Shown: positions 18,096 to 28,076, counted from the stretch's first letter. The stretch is DNA of 64,000 bases from Sporosarcina quadrami (GCF_014836615.1 NZ_JACSQN010000001.1:1-64000), one strand, 5' to 3'. Notes: a model not told the origin generated them from the letters alone. Translations and numbers: made by a program.

Positions 18096-19901
18096 ATGAA
18101 AGAACTCATCCAACATAAATTATCCTTGCTGCCTGATTTGCCTGGTTGCTATTTGATGAAAGATCGCCAAGGGACAATCATCTATGTCGGCAAAGCGAAA
18201 ATCCTGAAAAATCGGGTTCGCAGTTATTTTACTGGATCACATGACGCTAAAACACAGCGTCTTGTCGGTGAAATTGAGGATTTCGAATATATTGTAACCG
18301 GTTCAGATATTGAAGCACTCATATTGGAACTGAACTTGATTAAACAATACGACCCAAAGTTCAATATCATGTTAAAGGATGACAAGACGTATCCGTATTT
18401 AAAATTAACGGCAGAACGGCACCCTAAACTGATTGTCACACGACAATTGAAAAAGGATAAAGGAAAATATTTTGGTCCTTATCCGAACGCGACTGCTGCC
18501 CATGAAACGAAAAAGTTACTCGACAGGCTCTATCCTTATAGGAAGTGCTATCAGCTTCCTGATCGTGTATGTCTTTATTATCATATGGGACAATGTCTTG
18601 CCCCTTGTGTGCATGAAGTGAAGACGGAAACGTATAAAGAGATGATTGACGATATTAGCCGTTTCCTAAATGGCGGATATAAGCATGTGAAAAAAGAATT
18701 GACCGAAAAGATGTCTGTTGCTGCTGAAAATCTGGAGTTTGAACGGGCGAAAGAATACCGTGAACAGATTGCTAATATTGAAGCGGTCATGGAAAAGCAG
18801 ACGATGATGATGAATGACTTCACAGATCGGGATGTTTTCGGCTATGCTGTCGAAAAGGGTTGGATGTGTGTCCAAGTCTTTTTTGTCCGACAAGGGAAAC
18901 TGATTGAAAGAGACGTTTCCATCTTTCCGTTATACCAGAGTGCTGAAGAAGAGATGTTGACATTCATCGGTCAGTTTTACGGAAAATCAGGACATTTATT
19001 GCCGAAAGAGATTTTGTTGCCTGAAGGTATTAATGAAGAAATTGTTCAGGAGCTTTTGAAAGTGAATGTCCTCGTGCCACAACGTGGGAAGAAAAAGGAT
19101 CTTGTAAAGCTTTCGATGAAAAATGCAGTCATTTCCTTAAGCCAGAAATTCCAGCTGATTGAACGGCAAGAACAACGAACAATCGGTGCGTGCGAAGATT
19201 TGGGCGAGGCGATGAACATTTCTCCGCCATTGCGAATTGAAGCTTTTGACAACTCGCATACAGGTGGGGTAGATCCTGTATCGGCAATGGTTTCATTCAT
19301 CGATGGCAAGCCGAATCGTAAAGATTACCGAAAATACAAAACAAAAACTGCTGCGGCTCATGATGATTACGGTGCTATGCGTGAAGTGATCAGAAGGCGT
19401 TATACGAGAGTGTTGAAAGATGATCTGCCCTTACCAGATTTAATAATTATTGACGGCGGTAAAGGTCAAATGGAAATTGCCCGTGAAGTAATTGAAGATG
19501 AACTCGGATTATCGATACCAATTGCAGGGTTGGCGAAAGATGATAAACACCAGACAGCCCAATTATTATATGGTAATCCAGTTGAAACGGTACCATTAAA
19601 ACGTACGAGTGAAGCGTTTTATTTGTTGCAACGGATTCAAGACGAAGTACACAGATTTGTTATTACGTTCCATAGGCAACGCAGAGATACGAATTCATTA
19701 ACTTCTGCGCTTGATGGGTTACCGGGTATAGGACCTAAACGTAAGAAGCAACTATTGAAACATTTCGGTTCGATGAAGAAAATTAAAGAAGCGTCGACGG
19801 ATCAATTGATTGAAGCGGGTATGCCTACAAAAGTAGCTGAATCGATTATGGGTTATTTCCAAGAGGAAATTGAACCTGAAGAGATTGAAGATGGGAAATG
19901 A
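18096..19901 (+). CDS. uvrC: UvrABC system protein C
   Basis: The nuclease subunit of nucleotide excision repair that makes both incisions around a lesion. The GIY-YIG domain is at the N-terminus ([20 protein letters not shown]), followed by a Cys-containing linker, a UVR motif, the RNase H-like second nuclease domain ([20 protein letters not shown]) and tandem helix-hairpin-helix motifs ([16 protein letters not shown]). 601 residues. The ATG at 18096 is preferred to the in-frame GTG at 18087, which lies within the ribosome binding site. Confidence 0.96.
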   Translation: MKELIQHKLSLLPDLPGCYLMKDRQGTIIYVGKAKILKNRVRSYFTGSHDAKTQRLVGEIEDFEYIVTGSDIEALILELNLIKQYDPKFNIMLKDDKTYPYLKLTAERHPKLIVTRQLKKDKGKYFGPYPNATAAHETKKLLDRLYPYRKCYQLPDRVCLYYHMGQCLAPCVHEVKTETYKEMIDDISRFLNGGYKHVKKELTEKMSVAAENLEFERAKEYREQIANIEAVMEKQTMMMNDFTDRDVFGYAVEKGWMCVQVFFVRQGKLIERDVSIFPLYQSAEEEMLTFIGQFYGKSGHLLPKEILLPEGINEEIVQELLKVNVLVPQRGKKKDLVKLSMKNAVISLSQKFQLIERQEQRTIGACEDLGEAMNISPPLRIEAFDNSHTGGVDPVSAMVSFIDGKPNRKDYRKYKTKTAAAHDDYGAMREVIRRRYTRVLKDDLPLPDLIIIDGGKGQMEIAREVIEDELGLSIPIAGLAKDDKHQTAQLLYGNPVETVPLKRTSEAFYLLQRIQDEVHRFVITFHRQRRDTNSLTSALDGLPGIGPKRKKQLLKHFGSMKKIKEASTDQLIEAGMPTKVAESIMGYFQEEIEPEEIEDGK

Positions 19902-19936
19902 AAAGGACTCCAACGGGGAACGTTGAAGTCCTTTAG
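19901..19936. terminator. Terminator shared by uvrC and yslB
   Basis: AAAGGACTCCAACG pairs with CGTTGAAGTCCTTT around GGGAA (mismatch-containing stem), with A and T runs at the two sides, between convergent genes. Confidence 0.85.
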
Positions 19937-19943
19937 ATTCGTA

Positions 19944-20366
19944 TTATTGCATTTTTGTTTTCGGATCCCATTTTACAATAAAGCGGATTTGATCGTCTTT
20001 TAGTAGTTTTTCACCGTAGCATTCAGTGAGAAAACCATTTAATTTCTGGAATTGTTGGGCGATAAAGCCCGCTTCCAGTTGATATGATCTTTTTTCAAGC
20101 AACGTGCGATCGGATTGCCGAAGTGTTAGCCACGATTCATCTTTTGGAGCGCGCGCATCTTCATATGTAAGAGGACCCCAGCCAGCTTCTTCAAAGAAAG
20201 TGGGGATTTCATCTATTGAAAATACAGGGAACTTTCGTGCGACGCTCTTTCCTGCCCAGTACAGGATGTCATCTTCATGTTTACCGAGAATGGAAGGTAA
20301 TACATGGTCTTTTAAAATCTCGTATCCTAGTTGTGTAGGTTTAGTCTCTATTTCTATAGTCAACAA
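19944..20366 (-). CDS. yslB: YslB family protein (DUF2507)
   Basis: A 140-residue soluble protein of the DUF2507/YslB family, function unknown. GYEILKDHVLPSILGKHEDDILYWAGKSVAR is the conserved N-terminal core. It is related in fold to the V4R/TRAPP Bet3 group. It sits just before sdhC on the opposite strand, its usual place in Bacillus genomes. lysC, which lies between uvrC and yslB in B. subtilis, is absent. Confidence 0.85.
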   Translation of the reverse strand: MLTIEIETKPTQLGYEILKDHVLPSILGKHEDDILYWAGKSVARKFPVFSIDEIPTFFEEAGWGPLTYEDARAPKDESWLTLRQSDRTLLEKRSYQLEAGFIAQQFQKLNGFLTECYGEKLLKDDQIRFIVKWDPKTKMQ

Positions 20367-20583
20367 TTATGCAGTCCTTTCGAAGGAAGAATCAGATTGT
20401 TTAGGGTACTTTTGTGGCGGACAAGAAATGTTCACATCTCCTTGACCTCCTTAAAAGTGAGGAGTACAATGAACATGTTAAACTTATTGTACCACGAAGG
20501 GGCATACCGTCAATGTCCTCATATGTAGTTCATATGATGTACTTTAACGGGTATATCCCACTTAATAAGGGAGGGTAAAAGAC

Positions 20584-21192
20584 TTGTCGAGAGAATCAGA
20601 TTTTTACTTGCGCCGACTGCACTCATTGCTCGGAGTCATTCCGGTTGGGTTATTTGTAGCTCAACACTTGGTTATTAACCATTTTGCAACTCGCGGTGAA
20701 GAAGCATTCAATAACGCATCCAACTTCATGGGGAACTTGCCATTCGTGCTGTTCTTGGAATGGTTCATCATCTATATTCCATTAATGTTCCATGCGTTTT
20801 ATGGTGTCTACATAGCTTTCACTGCGAAAAACAACGTTCAACGTTATGGCACATTCCGTAACTGGATGTTCATGTTGCAACGTATTACAGGTGTACTCCT
20901 TGTGATCTTTATCGCTTGGCACATCTGGGAAACTAGAATTCAAAAAGCATTAGGCACTGAAGTGAACTACGACATGATGGCTGGTATATTATCAAGTCCA
21001 TTCATGCTTGTATTCTACATCGTTGGTGTTCTTGCTGCGACATTCCACTTAGCAAACGGCCTTTGGTCATTCGCTGTAACATGGGGCATCGCACAATCAC
21101 CACGTTCACAAAAAATCGTGTCATACATTACTATTGGGGTTTTCTTAGTGCTTTCCGTCATTGGAATTCAAGCACTGCTTGCGTTTGTCTAA
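20584..21192 (+). CDS. sdhC: Succinate dehydrogenase cytochrome b558 subunit
   Basis: The di-haem membrane anchor of succinate:menaquinone oxidoreductase (complex II). Five membrane helices are visible at about 15-32, 58-80, 98-118, 137-162 and 177-200. Conserved His residues in LHSLLG, AQHLVINH, MFHAFYG and AWHIWE fit haem ligation. 202 residues. The start is TTG at 20584 with AAGGGAGGG upstream. The 200-base leader before it contains short dyads but nothing I can classify. Confidence 0.95.
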   Translation: MSRESDFYLRRLHSLLGVIPVGLFVAQHLVINHFATRGEEAFNNASNFMGNLPFVLFLEWFIIYIPLMFHAFYGVYIAFTAKNNVQRYGTFRNWMFMLQRITGVLLVIFIAWHIWETRIQKALGTEVNYDMMAGILSSPFMLVFYIVGVLAATFHLANGLWSFAVTWGIAQSPRSQKIVSYITIGVFLVLSVIGIQALLAFV

Positions 21193-21246
21193 AACAAGCT
21201 ACGTAAGTTTGTAATAGAACATGTAAAATTTGAGGAGTGAAATATA

Positions 21247-22998
21247 ATGGCAAAAGGCAGATTGATCGTCGTAGGCGGCGGGCTTGCCGGCTTGATGGCA
21301 ACCATCAAAGCTGCGGAAGATGGAGTCGCAGTTGACTTATTCTCGCTCGTTCCGGTTAAACGCTCCCACTCCGTTTGTGCCCAAGGTGGCATTAACGGTG
21401 CAGTAAATACGAAAGGTGAAGGTGATTCACCTGCCATCCACCTTGATGATACTGTATATGGTGGAGACTTCCTTGCTAACCAGCCACCTGTTAAAGGTAT
21501 GACAGACGCTGCGCCGGGAATCATCAGTTTATTGGACCGTATGGGTGTAACATTCAACCGTACTCCTGAAGGTCTTCTTGACTTCCGCCGTTTTGGTGGT
21601 ACGTTACATCACCGTACTGCATATGCTGGTGCGACAACTGGTCAACAGCTTCTATATGCTTTGGACGAGCAAGTTCGACGTCACGAAGTGGCTGGTCTTG
21701 TTCAGAAATACGAACACTGGGAATTCCTTGGTATCATTATGGATGATGAAGGAGTTTGCCGTGGTATTAAAGCGCAAAACATGAAATCGATGGAAATTAA
21801 AGCATTCCCTGGTGACGCAGTCATTATGGCTACAGGCGGCCCTGGAATCATCTTTGGTAAGTCGACGAACTCTGTTATCAATACAGGTTCAGCGGCATCT
21901 ATCGTCTATCAGCAAGGTGCTAAATATGCAAACGGAGAGTTCATCCAAATCCACCCAACAGCAATTCCTGGGGACGATAAACTTCGTCTCATGAGTGAAT
22001 CTGCGCGTGGTGAAGGCGGACGTATCTGGACATATAAAGATGGTAAGCCGTGGTACTTCCTTGAAGAGAAGTATCCTGCATACGGTAACCTAGTGCCTCG
22101 TGACGTTGCAACGCGTGAGATTTTTGATGTCTGTGTGAATCAGAAATTGGGCATCAACGGCGAGAACATGGTGTATTTGGATCTATCACACAAAGATCCG
22201 CATGAGCTTGACATCAAGCTTGGCGGTATCATTGAAATCTACGAGAAATTCACAGGGGATGATCCACGTAAATTGCCGATGAAAATCTTCCCGGCTGTCC
22301 ATTATTCAATGGGCGGACTTTGGGTTGACTATAATCAGCATACAAGTATTCCTGGATTATTTGCTGCAGGTGAATGTGATTACTCCCAGCACGGTGCGAA
22401 CCGTCTTGGTGCGAACTCACTTCTATCGGCAATCTACGGTGGTATGCTTGCTGGACCGGAAGCGGTCAAGTATATGCGCGGCGTAAAACGTACTGCTGAT
22501 GAACTTCCATCATCTCTATTCGATGCAGCCATTAAAGATGAACAAGCGAAATGGGATGCAACATTGAAGATGGACGGAACAGAAAATGCGTACATGCTTC
22601 ATAGAGAACTTGGAGAAATCATGACAGAGAACGTTACAGTTGTCCGTTACAACGATAGACTTCAAGCGACTGACGACAAAATCGTCGAACTTCTTGAGCG
22701 TTATGAAAATATTAATATCACTGATACACAACAATGGTCGAATCAGGGCGCAACTTTCACACGCCAATTGAAGAATATGCTGTATTTAGCACGAGTAATC
22801 ACATTAGGAGCTCTTAACCGTAATGAAAGCCGTGGTGCGCATTACAAGCCGGACTTCCCGGAACGTGATGACGAAAACTTCTTGAAAACGACGATTGCAG
22901 AATTCGATGGGAAATCTGCACCGATCCTTTCTTATGAAGAAGTGGATGTATCTTTGGTTCCGCCACGTAAACGTGACTATTCTGCGAAAGGAGATTGA
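21247..22998 (+). CDS. sdhA: Succinate dehydrogenase flavoprotein subunit
   Basis: The FAD-containing catalytic subunit. The N-terminal Rossmann motif VGGGLAGLMA is followed by RSHSVCAQGGINGAV with the flavin-linking His, the active-site HPTAIPG and the GECDYSQHGANRLGANSLL segment. 583 residues, the Bacillus-type length. AGGAG precedes the ATG. sdhB begins immediately after. Confidence 0.97.
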   Translation: MAKGRLIVVGGGLAGLMATIKAAEDGVAVDLFSLVPVKRSHSVCAQGGINGAVNTKGEGDSPAIHLDDTVYGGDFLANQPPVKGMTDAAPGIISLLDRMGVTFNRTPEGLLDFRRFGGTLHHRTAYAGATTGQQLLYALDEQVRRHEVAGLVQKYEHWEFLGIIMDDEGVCRGIKAQNMKSMEIKAFPGDAVIMATGGPGIIFGKSTNSVINTGSAASIVYQQGAKYANGEFIQIHPTAIPGDDKLRLMSESARGEGGRIWTYKDGKPWYFLEEKYPAYGNLVPRDVATREIFDVCVNQKLGINGENMVYLDLSHKDPHELDIKLGGIIEIYEKFTGDDPRKLPMKIFPAVHYSMGGLWVDYNQHTSIPGLFAAGECDYSQHGANRLGANSLLSAIYGGMLAGPEAVKYMRGVKRTADELPSSLFDAAIKDEQAKWDATLKMDGTENAYMLHRELGEIMTENVTVVRYNDRLQATDDKIVELLERYENINITDTQQWSNQGATFTRQLKNMLYLARVITLGALNRNESRGAHYKPDFPERDDENFLKTTIAEFDGKSAPILSYEEVDVSLVPPRKRDYSAKGD

Positions 22999-23003
22999 CA
23001 CAA

Positions 23004-23801
23004 ATGACTCAGCAAACAGCTGTTCAGGAACAGCAAGTTGCAAGTAAAACCGTGAAATTTGAGATTCAACGACAAGATACACCTGAATCTGCACCTTATT
23101 TCGAGAAATTTGAAATACCTTACCGTCCGAATATGAACGTCATTTCCGCATTGATGGAAATCCGTCGTAATCCGGTGAACGCTGAAGGTAAGAAAACAAC
23201 ACCAGTCAACTGGGACATGAACTGTCTGGAAGAAGTTTGTGGAGCATGTTCAATGGTCATTAACGGGCGTCCACGCCAATCTTGTACTGCACTAGTTGAC
23301 CAGTTGACACAGCCGATCAAACTTGAGCCGATGAGAACTTTCCCGGTTGTACGTGACCTAGTTGTCGACCGCGAATTCATGTTCGATTCCTTGAAGCGTA
23401 TTAAAGCTTGGATTCCGATTGACGGTACGTATGACTTAGGTGAAGGACCTCGTATGCCTGAGCGTAAACGTCAATGGACGTACGAGTTATCTAAATGTAT
23501 GACTTGCGGTGTCTGCCTTGAAGCTTGTCCGAACGTGAATGACAAAACAAACTTCATCGGTCCTGCATTGTTGTCGCAAGTCCGTCTGTTCAATGCACAT
23601 CCAACGGGTTCCATGAACAAAGACGAGCGTCTAGCAACAATTATGTCTGACGGCGGTCTAGGTGAATGTGGTAACTCGCAAAACTGTGTTGTTGCTTGTC
23701 CAAAAGGAATTCCTTTGACAACTTCTATCGCAGCACTTAATCGTGATACTACAGTTCAAATGTTCAAAAACTTCTTCGGAAGTGACCATATGGTTGACTG
23801 A
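23004..23801 (+). CDS. sdhB: Succinate dehydrogenase iron-sulfur subunit
   Basis: Carries three Fe-S clusters between SdhA and SdhC. The plant-type 2Fe-2S motif is CLEEVCGACSM with a later Cys, the 4Fe-4S motif is CMTCGVCLEACP and the third cluster motif is CGNSQNCVVACPKG. 265 residues. ATG at 23004 is chosen over TTG at 22995 because GAAAGGAG ends only 1 base before the TTG. A terminator follows. Confidence 0.96.
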   Translation: MTQQTAVQEQQVASKTVKFEIQRQDTPESAPYFEKFEIPYRPNMNVISALMEIRRNPVNAEGKKTTPVNWDMNCLEEVCGACSMVINGRPRQSCTALVDQLTQPIKLEPMRTFPVVRDLVVDREFMFDSLKRIKAWIPIDGTYDLGEGPRMPERKRQWTYELSKCMTCGVCLEACPNVNDKTNFIGPALLSQVRLFNAHPTGSMNKDERLATIMSDGGLGECGNSQNCVVACPKGIPLTTSIAALNRDTTVQMFKNFFGSDHMVD

Positions 23802-23815
23802 TTTCATTATCAGTG

Positions 23816-23860
23816 AAAGCCCTGCTCACAAGTTAAATTGTGTAGCGGGGCTTTTTGATA
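23816..23860 (+). terminator. Terminator after sdhCAB
   Basis: AAAGCCCTGCTCACAA pairs imperfectly with TTGTGTAGCGGGGCTTT, followed by T residues. Confidence 0.85.
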
Positions 23861-23894
23861 TGATTTTTGAGATGAACATTTAGCAAATCTTTGC

Positions 23895-23923
23895 TATAAT
23901 AAAAGAATGAATGTTCATTCATT
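23895..23923 (+). promoter_or_regulatory. -10 element with overlapping FadR-like palindrome upstream of ysmA
   Basis: TATAAT (23895-23900) is followed 5 bases later by AATGAATG-TT-CATTCATT (23906-23923), an 8-bp perfect inverted repeat. The half-site matches the FadR half-site, but the arms are two bases apart rather than four. It may be a weak FadR site or the site of another TetR regulator. Confidence 0.55.
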
Positions 23924-23942
23924 TTGAAAAGGGGTGTGTAAA

Positions 23943-24386
23943 ATGAGAATTTCGTATATTGAAGACATGGAACAATGGATGGAAGACTTTACTTTTTCAG
24001 TACCGGTATCAGTTCGTTTTTCTGAAACGGATATGTATGGGCATTTGAACAATACTGTTACATTTACGTATTTTGAATATGCACGTATCGAATATTTGAA
24101 AACCGCTGGTCATATGATCGACTGGTTAGATCCGAAAGGTACTACAATACCAGTCGTTGCAGATTTACAATGCGATTATATGAAACAAGTGTTTTTTGAT
24201 GAAAAACTGTCCGTTTATGTGAAAGCTGCCAAAATCGGCAATAGCTCAGTAGACCTACATTACATGGCGAAAAATGCAAAAGGTGAGGTTGTTTTTACAG
24301 GAAGAGGGTCCATTGTTCAAATTGACCGTAAGACTGGAAAAGCGGTTCCTTGGAAAGAAGAAGAAAAAACAGGATTTTCTTTTTAA
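23943..24386 (+). CDS. ysmA: Hotdog-fold acyl-CoA thioesterase (YsmA-like)
   Basis: A 147-residue protein of the 4-hydroxybenzoyl-CoA thioesterase/YbgC type. VRFSETDMYGHLNNTVTFTYFEYARIEYL carries the family's catalytic Asp and His-Asn. The substrate is not known; an acyl-CoA is likely given the palindrome upstream. It occupies the same sdhB-ysmA-gerE position as in B. subtilis. The ATG at 23943 is preferred to a GTG at 23934 because of AAAAGGGG at 23927-23934. Confidence 0.85.
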   Translation: MRISYIEDMEQWMEDFTFSVPVSVRFSETDMYGHLNNTVTFTYFEYARIEYLKTAGHMIDWLDPKGTTIPVVADLQCDYMKQVFFDEKLSVYVKAAKIGNSSVDLHYMAKNAKGEVVFTGRGSIVQIDRKTGKAVPWKEEEKTGFSF

Positions 24387-24404
24387 AACAGTGTTCGAGC
24401 CGGC

Positions 24405-24432
24405 ACAGCCTATCTCTTTTTCACATATTGTA
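24405..24432 (+). promoter_or_regulatory. Sigma-K-type promoter of gerE
   Basis: CATATTGTA (24424-24432) fits the sigma-K -10 consensus CATANNNTA exactly. An AC at 24405-24406 lies 17 bases upstream, matching the short sigma-K -35. gerE is known to be transcribed by sigma-K in B. subtilis. Confidence 0.75.
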
Positions 24433-24461
24433 AAGTGAACGTGGATAGGAGGGGGCGCGTC

Positions 24462-24686
24462 TTGACTGGAGAAATGAAAAACCGTTCTTTACTAACGGCA
24501 AGAGAGCGGGAAATATTCGATCTTTTAGTGAATGACCATACGACGAAGGAAATCGCAGGGCGGCTCGGCATTAGCGAAAAAACCGTCCGGAATCATATTT
24601 CGAATACAATTCAGAAATTAGGAGTTTCCGGAAGGGCACAAGCGATTGTCGAATTGTTGCGATTAGGCGAACTGGACCTGAATTAG
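24462..24686 (+). CDS. gerE: Spore germination/late mother-cell transcription factor GerE
   Basis: A 74-residue LuxR-type helix-turn-helix protein without a receiver domain, which acts in the mother cell to switch on coat genes late in sporulation. LLTAREREIFDLLVNDHTTKEIAGRLGISEKTVRNHIS is near-identical in pattern to B. subtilis GerE. The TTG at 24462 is chosen because AGGAGGGGG lies 8 bases upstream and the length then equals that of B. subtilis GerE. The longer frame from 24435 includes the ribosome binding site. Confidence 0.95.
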   Translation: MTGEMKNRSLLTAREREIFDLLVNDHTTKEIAGRLGISEKTVRNHISNTIQKLGVSGRAQAIVELLRLGELDLN

Positions 24687-24854
24687 GGTATAATACCTAG
24701 AAAATGAATGGTCAATCCGTTGCCGGCACATATCATCAGGAAGAAAAACTTGCCGAAAACGATATATACATGTAAATTACTTAAAAAAGTTGCGTTATGT
24801 CATGAAAAAGGTGACAATAAGTAGACAGTATTCGTTTTCAGGGAGCTGGTATAT

Positions 24855-25313
24855 GTGACGGAATACAATGGAATTAGTCTGGACGGTGTCGAAAACATCG
24901 CACGGATGGAAAAAGAACTTAGATATATATCTGGGATCATCAAACAGCAAGGTCGTAAACTGTTAGGTAATTATTCAATAACACCTCCGCAATTCGTTGC
25001 GTTACAATGGTTATTTGAACATGGCGATATGACAATTGGCGATTTATCCAATAAAATGTATTTAGCGTTCAGTACGACGACGGATCTTGTCGATCGCATG
25101 GAAAACAATCAGCTCGTCAAGCGTGTCCGTGATGAACACGATCGACGTGTTGTCCGTATCCATCTGCTTGAAGAGGGTGGAAGAATTATTGAAGAAGTTA
25201 TCGATAAACGTCGTAAATATTTGAATTCTGTTCTCGTCGATTTTACTGAGGATGAAATTACGGAGTTCTCGAATTTATTGACAAAATTGCATGAAGAGAT
25301 GATTAAAGAGTGA
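24855..25313 (+). CDS. ysmB: MarR-family regulator (YsmB-like)
   Basis: A 152-residue MarR/winged-helix protein. The core ITPPQFVALQWLFEHGDMTIGDLSNKMYLAFSTTTDLVDRMENNQLV is the DNA-binding wing region, and RDEHDRRVVRIHLLEEG is the beta-wing with the conserved DxRxxxxxLT-like segment. Start GTG at 24855. The last codons overlap racE by 4 bases, so they are translationally coupled. The regulated genes are unknown. Confidence 0.88.
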   Translation: MTEYNGISLDGVENIARMEKELRYISGIIKQQGRKLLGNYSITPPQFVALQWLFEHGDMTIGDLSNKMYLAFSTTTDLVDRMENNQLVKRVRDEHDRRVVRIHLLEEGGRIIEEVIDKRRKYLNSVLVDFTEDEITEFSNLLTKLHEEMIKE

Positions 25314-26134
25314 GCGTCGCGAACGATTCACCAATTGGTGTAATCGATTCCGGTGTTGGTGGGTTAACAGTCGTAAAGGAAATGCTTGCGCTTTTGCCTA
25401 CTGAAAAGATTATCTATATTGGAGACGATGCGCGATGTCCGTATGGCCCTCGCTCCGTCGAAGAAGTGAGAAGCTTTACAATGGAGATGGCTCACGCCTT
25501 ATGTGCGATGGATATAAAGATGTTAGTCGTCGCGTGCAATACTGCAACGGCTGTTGCGCTAGATGACTTGCGCGGACTATTTCCGTTTCCTGTTATCGGT
25601 GTCATTGCACCTGGTGCAAGGGCGGCGTTACGTGTATCGACGACAGGGAAGATTGTCGTTTTAGGAACGATAGGCACTGTCAAAAGTGGTGCGTATGAGT
25701 ATGCGATTTCTGCATTATCACCTAACGCCCGTACAATCTCTCTGGCATGTCCTCTTTTTGTCCCGCTTGTTGAAAGTGGACAGTATAAAAATGTCGATAT
25801 TCGACCAATCATCAAATCGTCTTTAGAACCTATAGCACATATGGAGTTTGACACCGCCATTCTCGGCTGTACGCACTATCCATTATTGCATGATGCTATC
25901 CAACAGGAATTACCTGTTGGTATAAATATCGTTTCATCCGCCAATGAAACCGTACTGGACGTACAACGAACTTTAGAAGAACTGGCGCTGTTTACTCCTT
26001 TCAAAAAGAGAGAAGCACCGCTGTTCTATACGACAGGTGAGTTGGACGTATTCGCTTCGATTGCACAAGATTGGCTAGAAATCGATCAACCAGACGTCAG
26101 ACATATCGTTTTAGGAAACCCGGATCCTTTCTAA
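25310..26134 (+). CDS. racE: Glutamate racemase
   Basis: Makes D-glutamate for peptidoglycan. Both catalytic Cys motifs are present, VVACNTATAVA and LGCTHYPLL, together with the N-terminal IGVIDSGVGGLTV. 274 residues. GTG start at 25310 within the end of ysmB. The stop lies in the terminator hairpin. gerM, found between racE and rph in B. subtilis, is absent. Confidence 0.95.
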   Translation: MSVANDSPIGVIDSGVGGLTVVKEMLALLPTEKIIYIGDDARCPYGPRSVEEVRSFTMEMAHALCAMDIKMLVVACNTATAVALDDLRGLFPFPVIGVIAPGARAALRVSTTGKIVVLGTIGTVKSGAYEYAISALSPNARTISLACPLFVPLVESGQYKNVDIRPIIKSSLEPIAHMEFDTAILGCTHYPLLHDAIQQELPVGINIVSSANETVLDVQRTLEELALFTPFKKREAPLFYTTGELDVFASIAQDWLEIDQPDVRHIVLGNPDPF

Positions 26135-26150
26135 GGTATCCGGGTTTTTG
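26114..26150 (+). terminator. Terminator overlapping the racE stop codon
   Basis: AAACCCGGAT pairs with ATCCGGGTTT around CCTTTCTAAGGT, followed by T residues; the racE TAA is in the loop. Confidence 0.85.
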
Positions 26151-26209
26151 CTATGATGAAATTGTCTATGATAAGATGGAGCAACATTGAAAAAGTGGAG
26201 GTATTTAAT

Positions 26210-26968
26210 ATGAGACATGATGGTAGAACTGAAAATACAGGAAGACCAGTCACAATTGAAACAGATTATTTGATTCACCCGGAAGGTTCCGTACTTATTT
26301 CTGTTGGAAACACGAAAGTAATCTGTACAGCATCGATAGAAGAACGTGTCCCACCATTTTTACGCGGAAGTGGACAAGGGTGGGTCACAGCTGAATACTC
26401 TATGCTACCGCGTGCGACTGGCCAACGTACACAACGTGAGTCGTCTAAAGGTAAAGTCGGTGGTAGAACAATGGAAATTCAACGTCTAATTGGACGCGCT
26501 CTGCGTGCTGTTATAGACCTTGGAGCACTTGGTGAGCGGACGGTATGGATTGACTGCGACGTCATCCAGGCGGACGGCGGAACGCGCACAGCGTCCATTA
26601 CAGGAGCATTCGTCGCAATGTGTATCGCTGTTGCCAAAGTGACGGAAGAAAAGGGACTGAAAAAATTTCCGATTAAAGATTATTTGGCAGCGATTAGTGT
26701 TGGTAAGACAGAAGAAGGCATTTTGATTTTGGATCTTGATTATCCAGAAGACTCCAGTGCGGCAGTAGACATGAACGTCGTCATGACGGGGGCAGGAGAA
26801 TTTGTCGAATTACAAGGTACTGGAGAAGAAGCGACATTCACTAGACAGGAAATGAATGACCTGGTTGAATTAGCTGAAGTTGGAATTCATCGTTTGATTG
26901 ACATCCAAAAAGATGTATTAGGACCAATCACTTCACAAATTGATGTACAGGAAGGCGATCTATTATGA
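26210..26968 (+). CDS. rph: Ribonuclease PH
   Basis: A phosphorolytic 3'-5' exoribonuclease that trims tRNA precursors. The characteristic [21 protein letters not shown] segment and [13 protein letters not shown] are present, plus [19 protein letters not shown] with the catalytic Asp residues. 252 residues. The start at 26210 is chosen for its GTGGAGG ribosome binding site; the open frame extends upstream without homology. It overlaps ysnA by 4 bases. Confidence 0.96.
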   Translation: MRHDGRTENTGRPVTIETDYLIHPEGSVLISVGNTKVICTASIEERVPPFLRGSGQGWVTAEYSMLPRATGQRTQRESSKGKVGGRTMEIQRLIGRALRAVIDLGALGERTVWIDCDVIQADGGTRTASITGAFVAMCIAVAKVTEEKGLKKFPIKDYLAAISVGKTEEGILILDLDYPEDSSAAVDMNVVMTGAGEFVELQGTGEEATFTRQEMNDLVELAEVGIHRLIDIQKDVLGPITSQIDVQEGDLL

Positions 26969-27579
26969 AGCAACTATTAATCGCAACGAATAATAAAGGA
27001 AAAGCGAAAGATTTTGAAGCGCTATTCAATCCTCTGGGCGTCAGTGTAATGACATTGAACGACTTGGAAGAAACGATCGATGTAGAAGAGACAGGTACTA
27101 CATTTGAAGAAAACGCCATACTGAAGGCGGAAGAAGTAGCGAAGCTTCTAGGCGTAATGGTCATCGCAGATGATAGTGGACTTGAAGTCGATGCGTTGGA
27201 TGGCGCTCCTGGCGTCTATTCCGCTCGTTATGCGGGCTTGGAGAAGAATGATGAAGCCAATATAGACAAAGTGCTCAATGGGCTTACAGACGTTTCTGAA
27301 GAGAATCGTACTGCGCGTTTTCGATGTGTACTTGCTGTTGCAGGTCCTGATATGGAAACAGTAACGTTCTCTGGAAGCTGTGAAGGTTCGATCCTTCATG
27401 AAAGAAAAGGAACGAATGGGTTCGGATATGACCCTATTTTCTACACACCCGCAAAAGGCTGCGCGATGGCAGAACTATCCGCGGATGAAAAAGGGGAAAT
27501 CTCTCATCGGGGGGCAGCTTTAGCGCAACTGAAAGAGCATCTTCCACAACTGATGGAATCATTTGGTGAGCCGAAATGA
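26965..27579 (+). CDS. ysnA: XTP/dITP diphosphatase
   Basis: A Ham1/RdgB-type pyrophosphatase that removes non-canonical purine nucleotides. [15 protein letters not shown], the substrate-binding start, and [26 protein letters not shown], the metal-binding region, are diagnostic. 204 residues. Overlaps with rph upstream and ysnB downstream indicate an rph-ysnA-ysnB operon as in B. subtilis. Confidence 0.95.
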   Translation: MKQLLIATNNKGKAKDFEALFNPLGVSVMTLNDLEETIDVEETGTTFEENAILKAEEVAKLLGVMVIADDSGLEVDALDGAPGVYSARYAGLEKNDEANIDKVLNGLTDVSEENRTARFRCVLAVAGPDMETVTFSGSCEGSILHERKGTNGFGYDPIFYTPAKGCAMAELSADEKGEISHRGAALAQLKEHLPQLMESFGEPK

Positions 27580-28076
27580 AAATCATTGTCATGAGTGACT
27601 CGCATCGTAATAAGGAAACGGTGAAAACCGTTTCTGCGTTACATGCGGATGCAATTTTCCATTGTGGCGATAGTGAACTAACTGTCGATGATCCACTTTT
27701 AAAGGGTATGCATATCGTAAGAGGGAATTGTGATATGGATCAGCGATTTCCGCGCTCGCTCGTCGTAGAAGTCGGTAATAAGCGCGTCCTCGTTGTCCAC
27801 GGCCACGAACACGATTGCAAAAGGACATTAATGCCGTTATATTATGCAGCCCAAGAACAGCAAGCAGACATCGTCCTGTTCGGCCATTCGCATCTATACG
27901 GAGCGGAAATGAAAGACGGCATCCTATTCCTCAATCCGGGCAGCACATTATTGCCACGCGGAGGGAACGAAGCAACATTTGCAGAAATAGAATGGGATGA
28001 AACGATCCGAATTACATTCAAAAATCTTGCGTTTGAAACGATCGACGAAATTGAACTAAAAAACTTTCAAAAATAG
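27576..28076 (+). CDS. ysnB: Metallophosphoesterase (YsnB-like)
   Basis: A 166-residue YfcE/MJ0936-type calcineurin-like phosphodiesterase. The metal-ligand motifs appear in order: MSDSHRN, FHCGDSE, VRGNCDMD, VVHGHEHDC and FGHSHLYG. The physiological substrate is unknown. It is the last gene of the left backbone before the tRNA-Arg gene. Confidence 0.92.
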   Translation: MKIIVMSDSHRNKETVKTVSALHADAIFHCGDSELTVDDPLLKGMHIVRGNCDMDQRFPRSLVVEVGNKRVLVVHGHEHDCKRTLMPLYYAAQEQQADIVLFGHSHLYGAEMKDGILFLNPGSTLLPRGGNEATFAEIEWDETIRITFKNLAFETIDEIELKNFQK

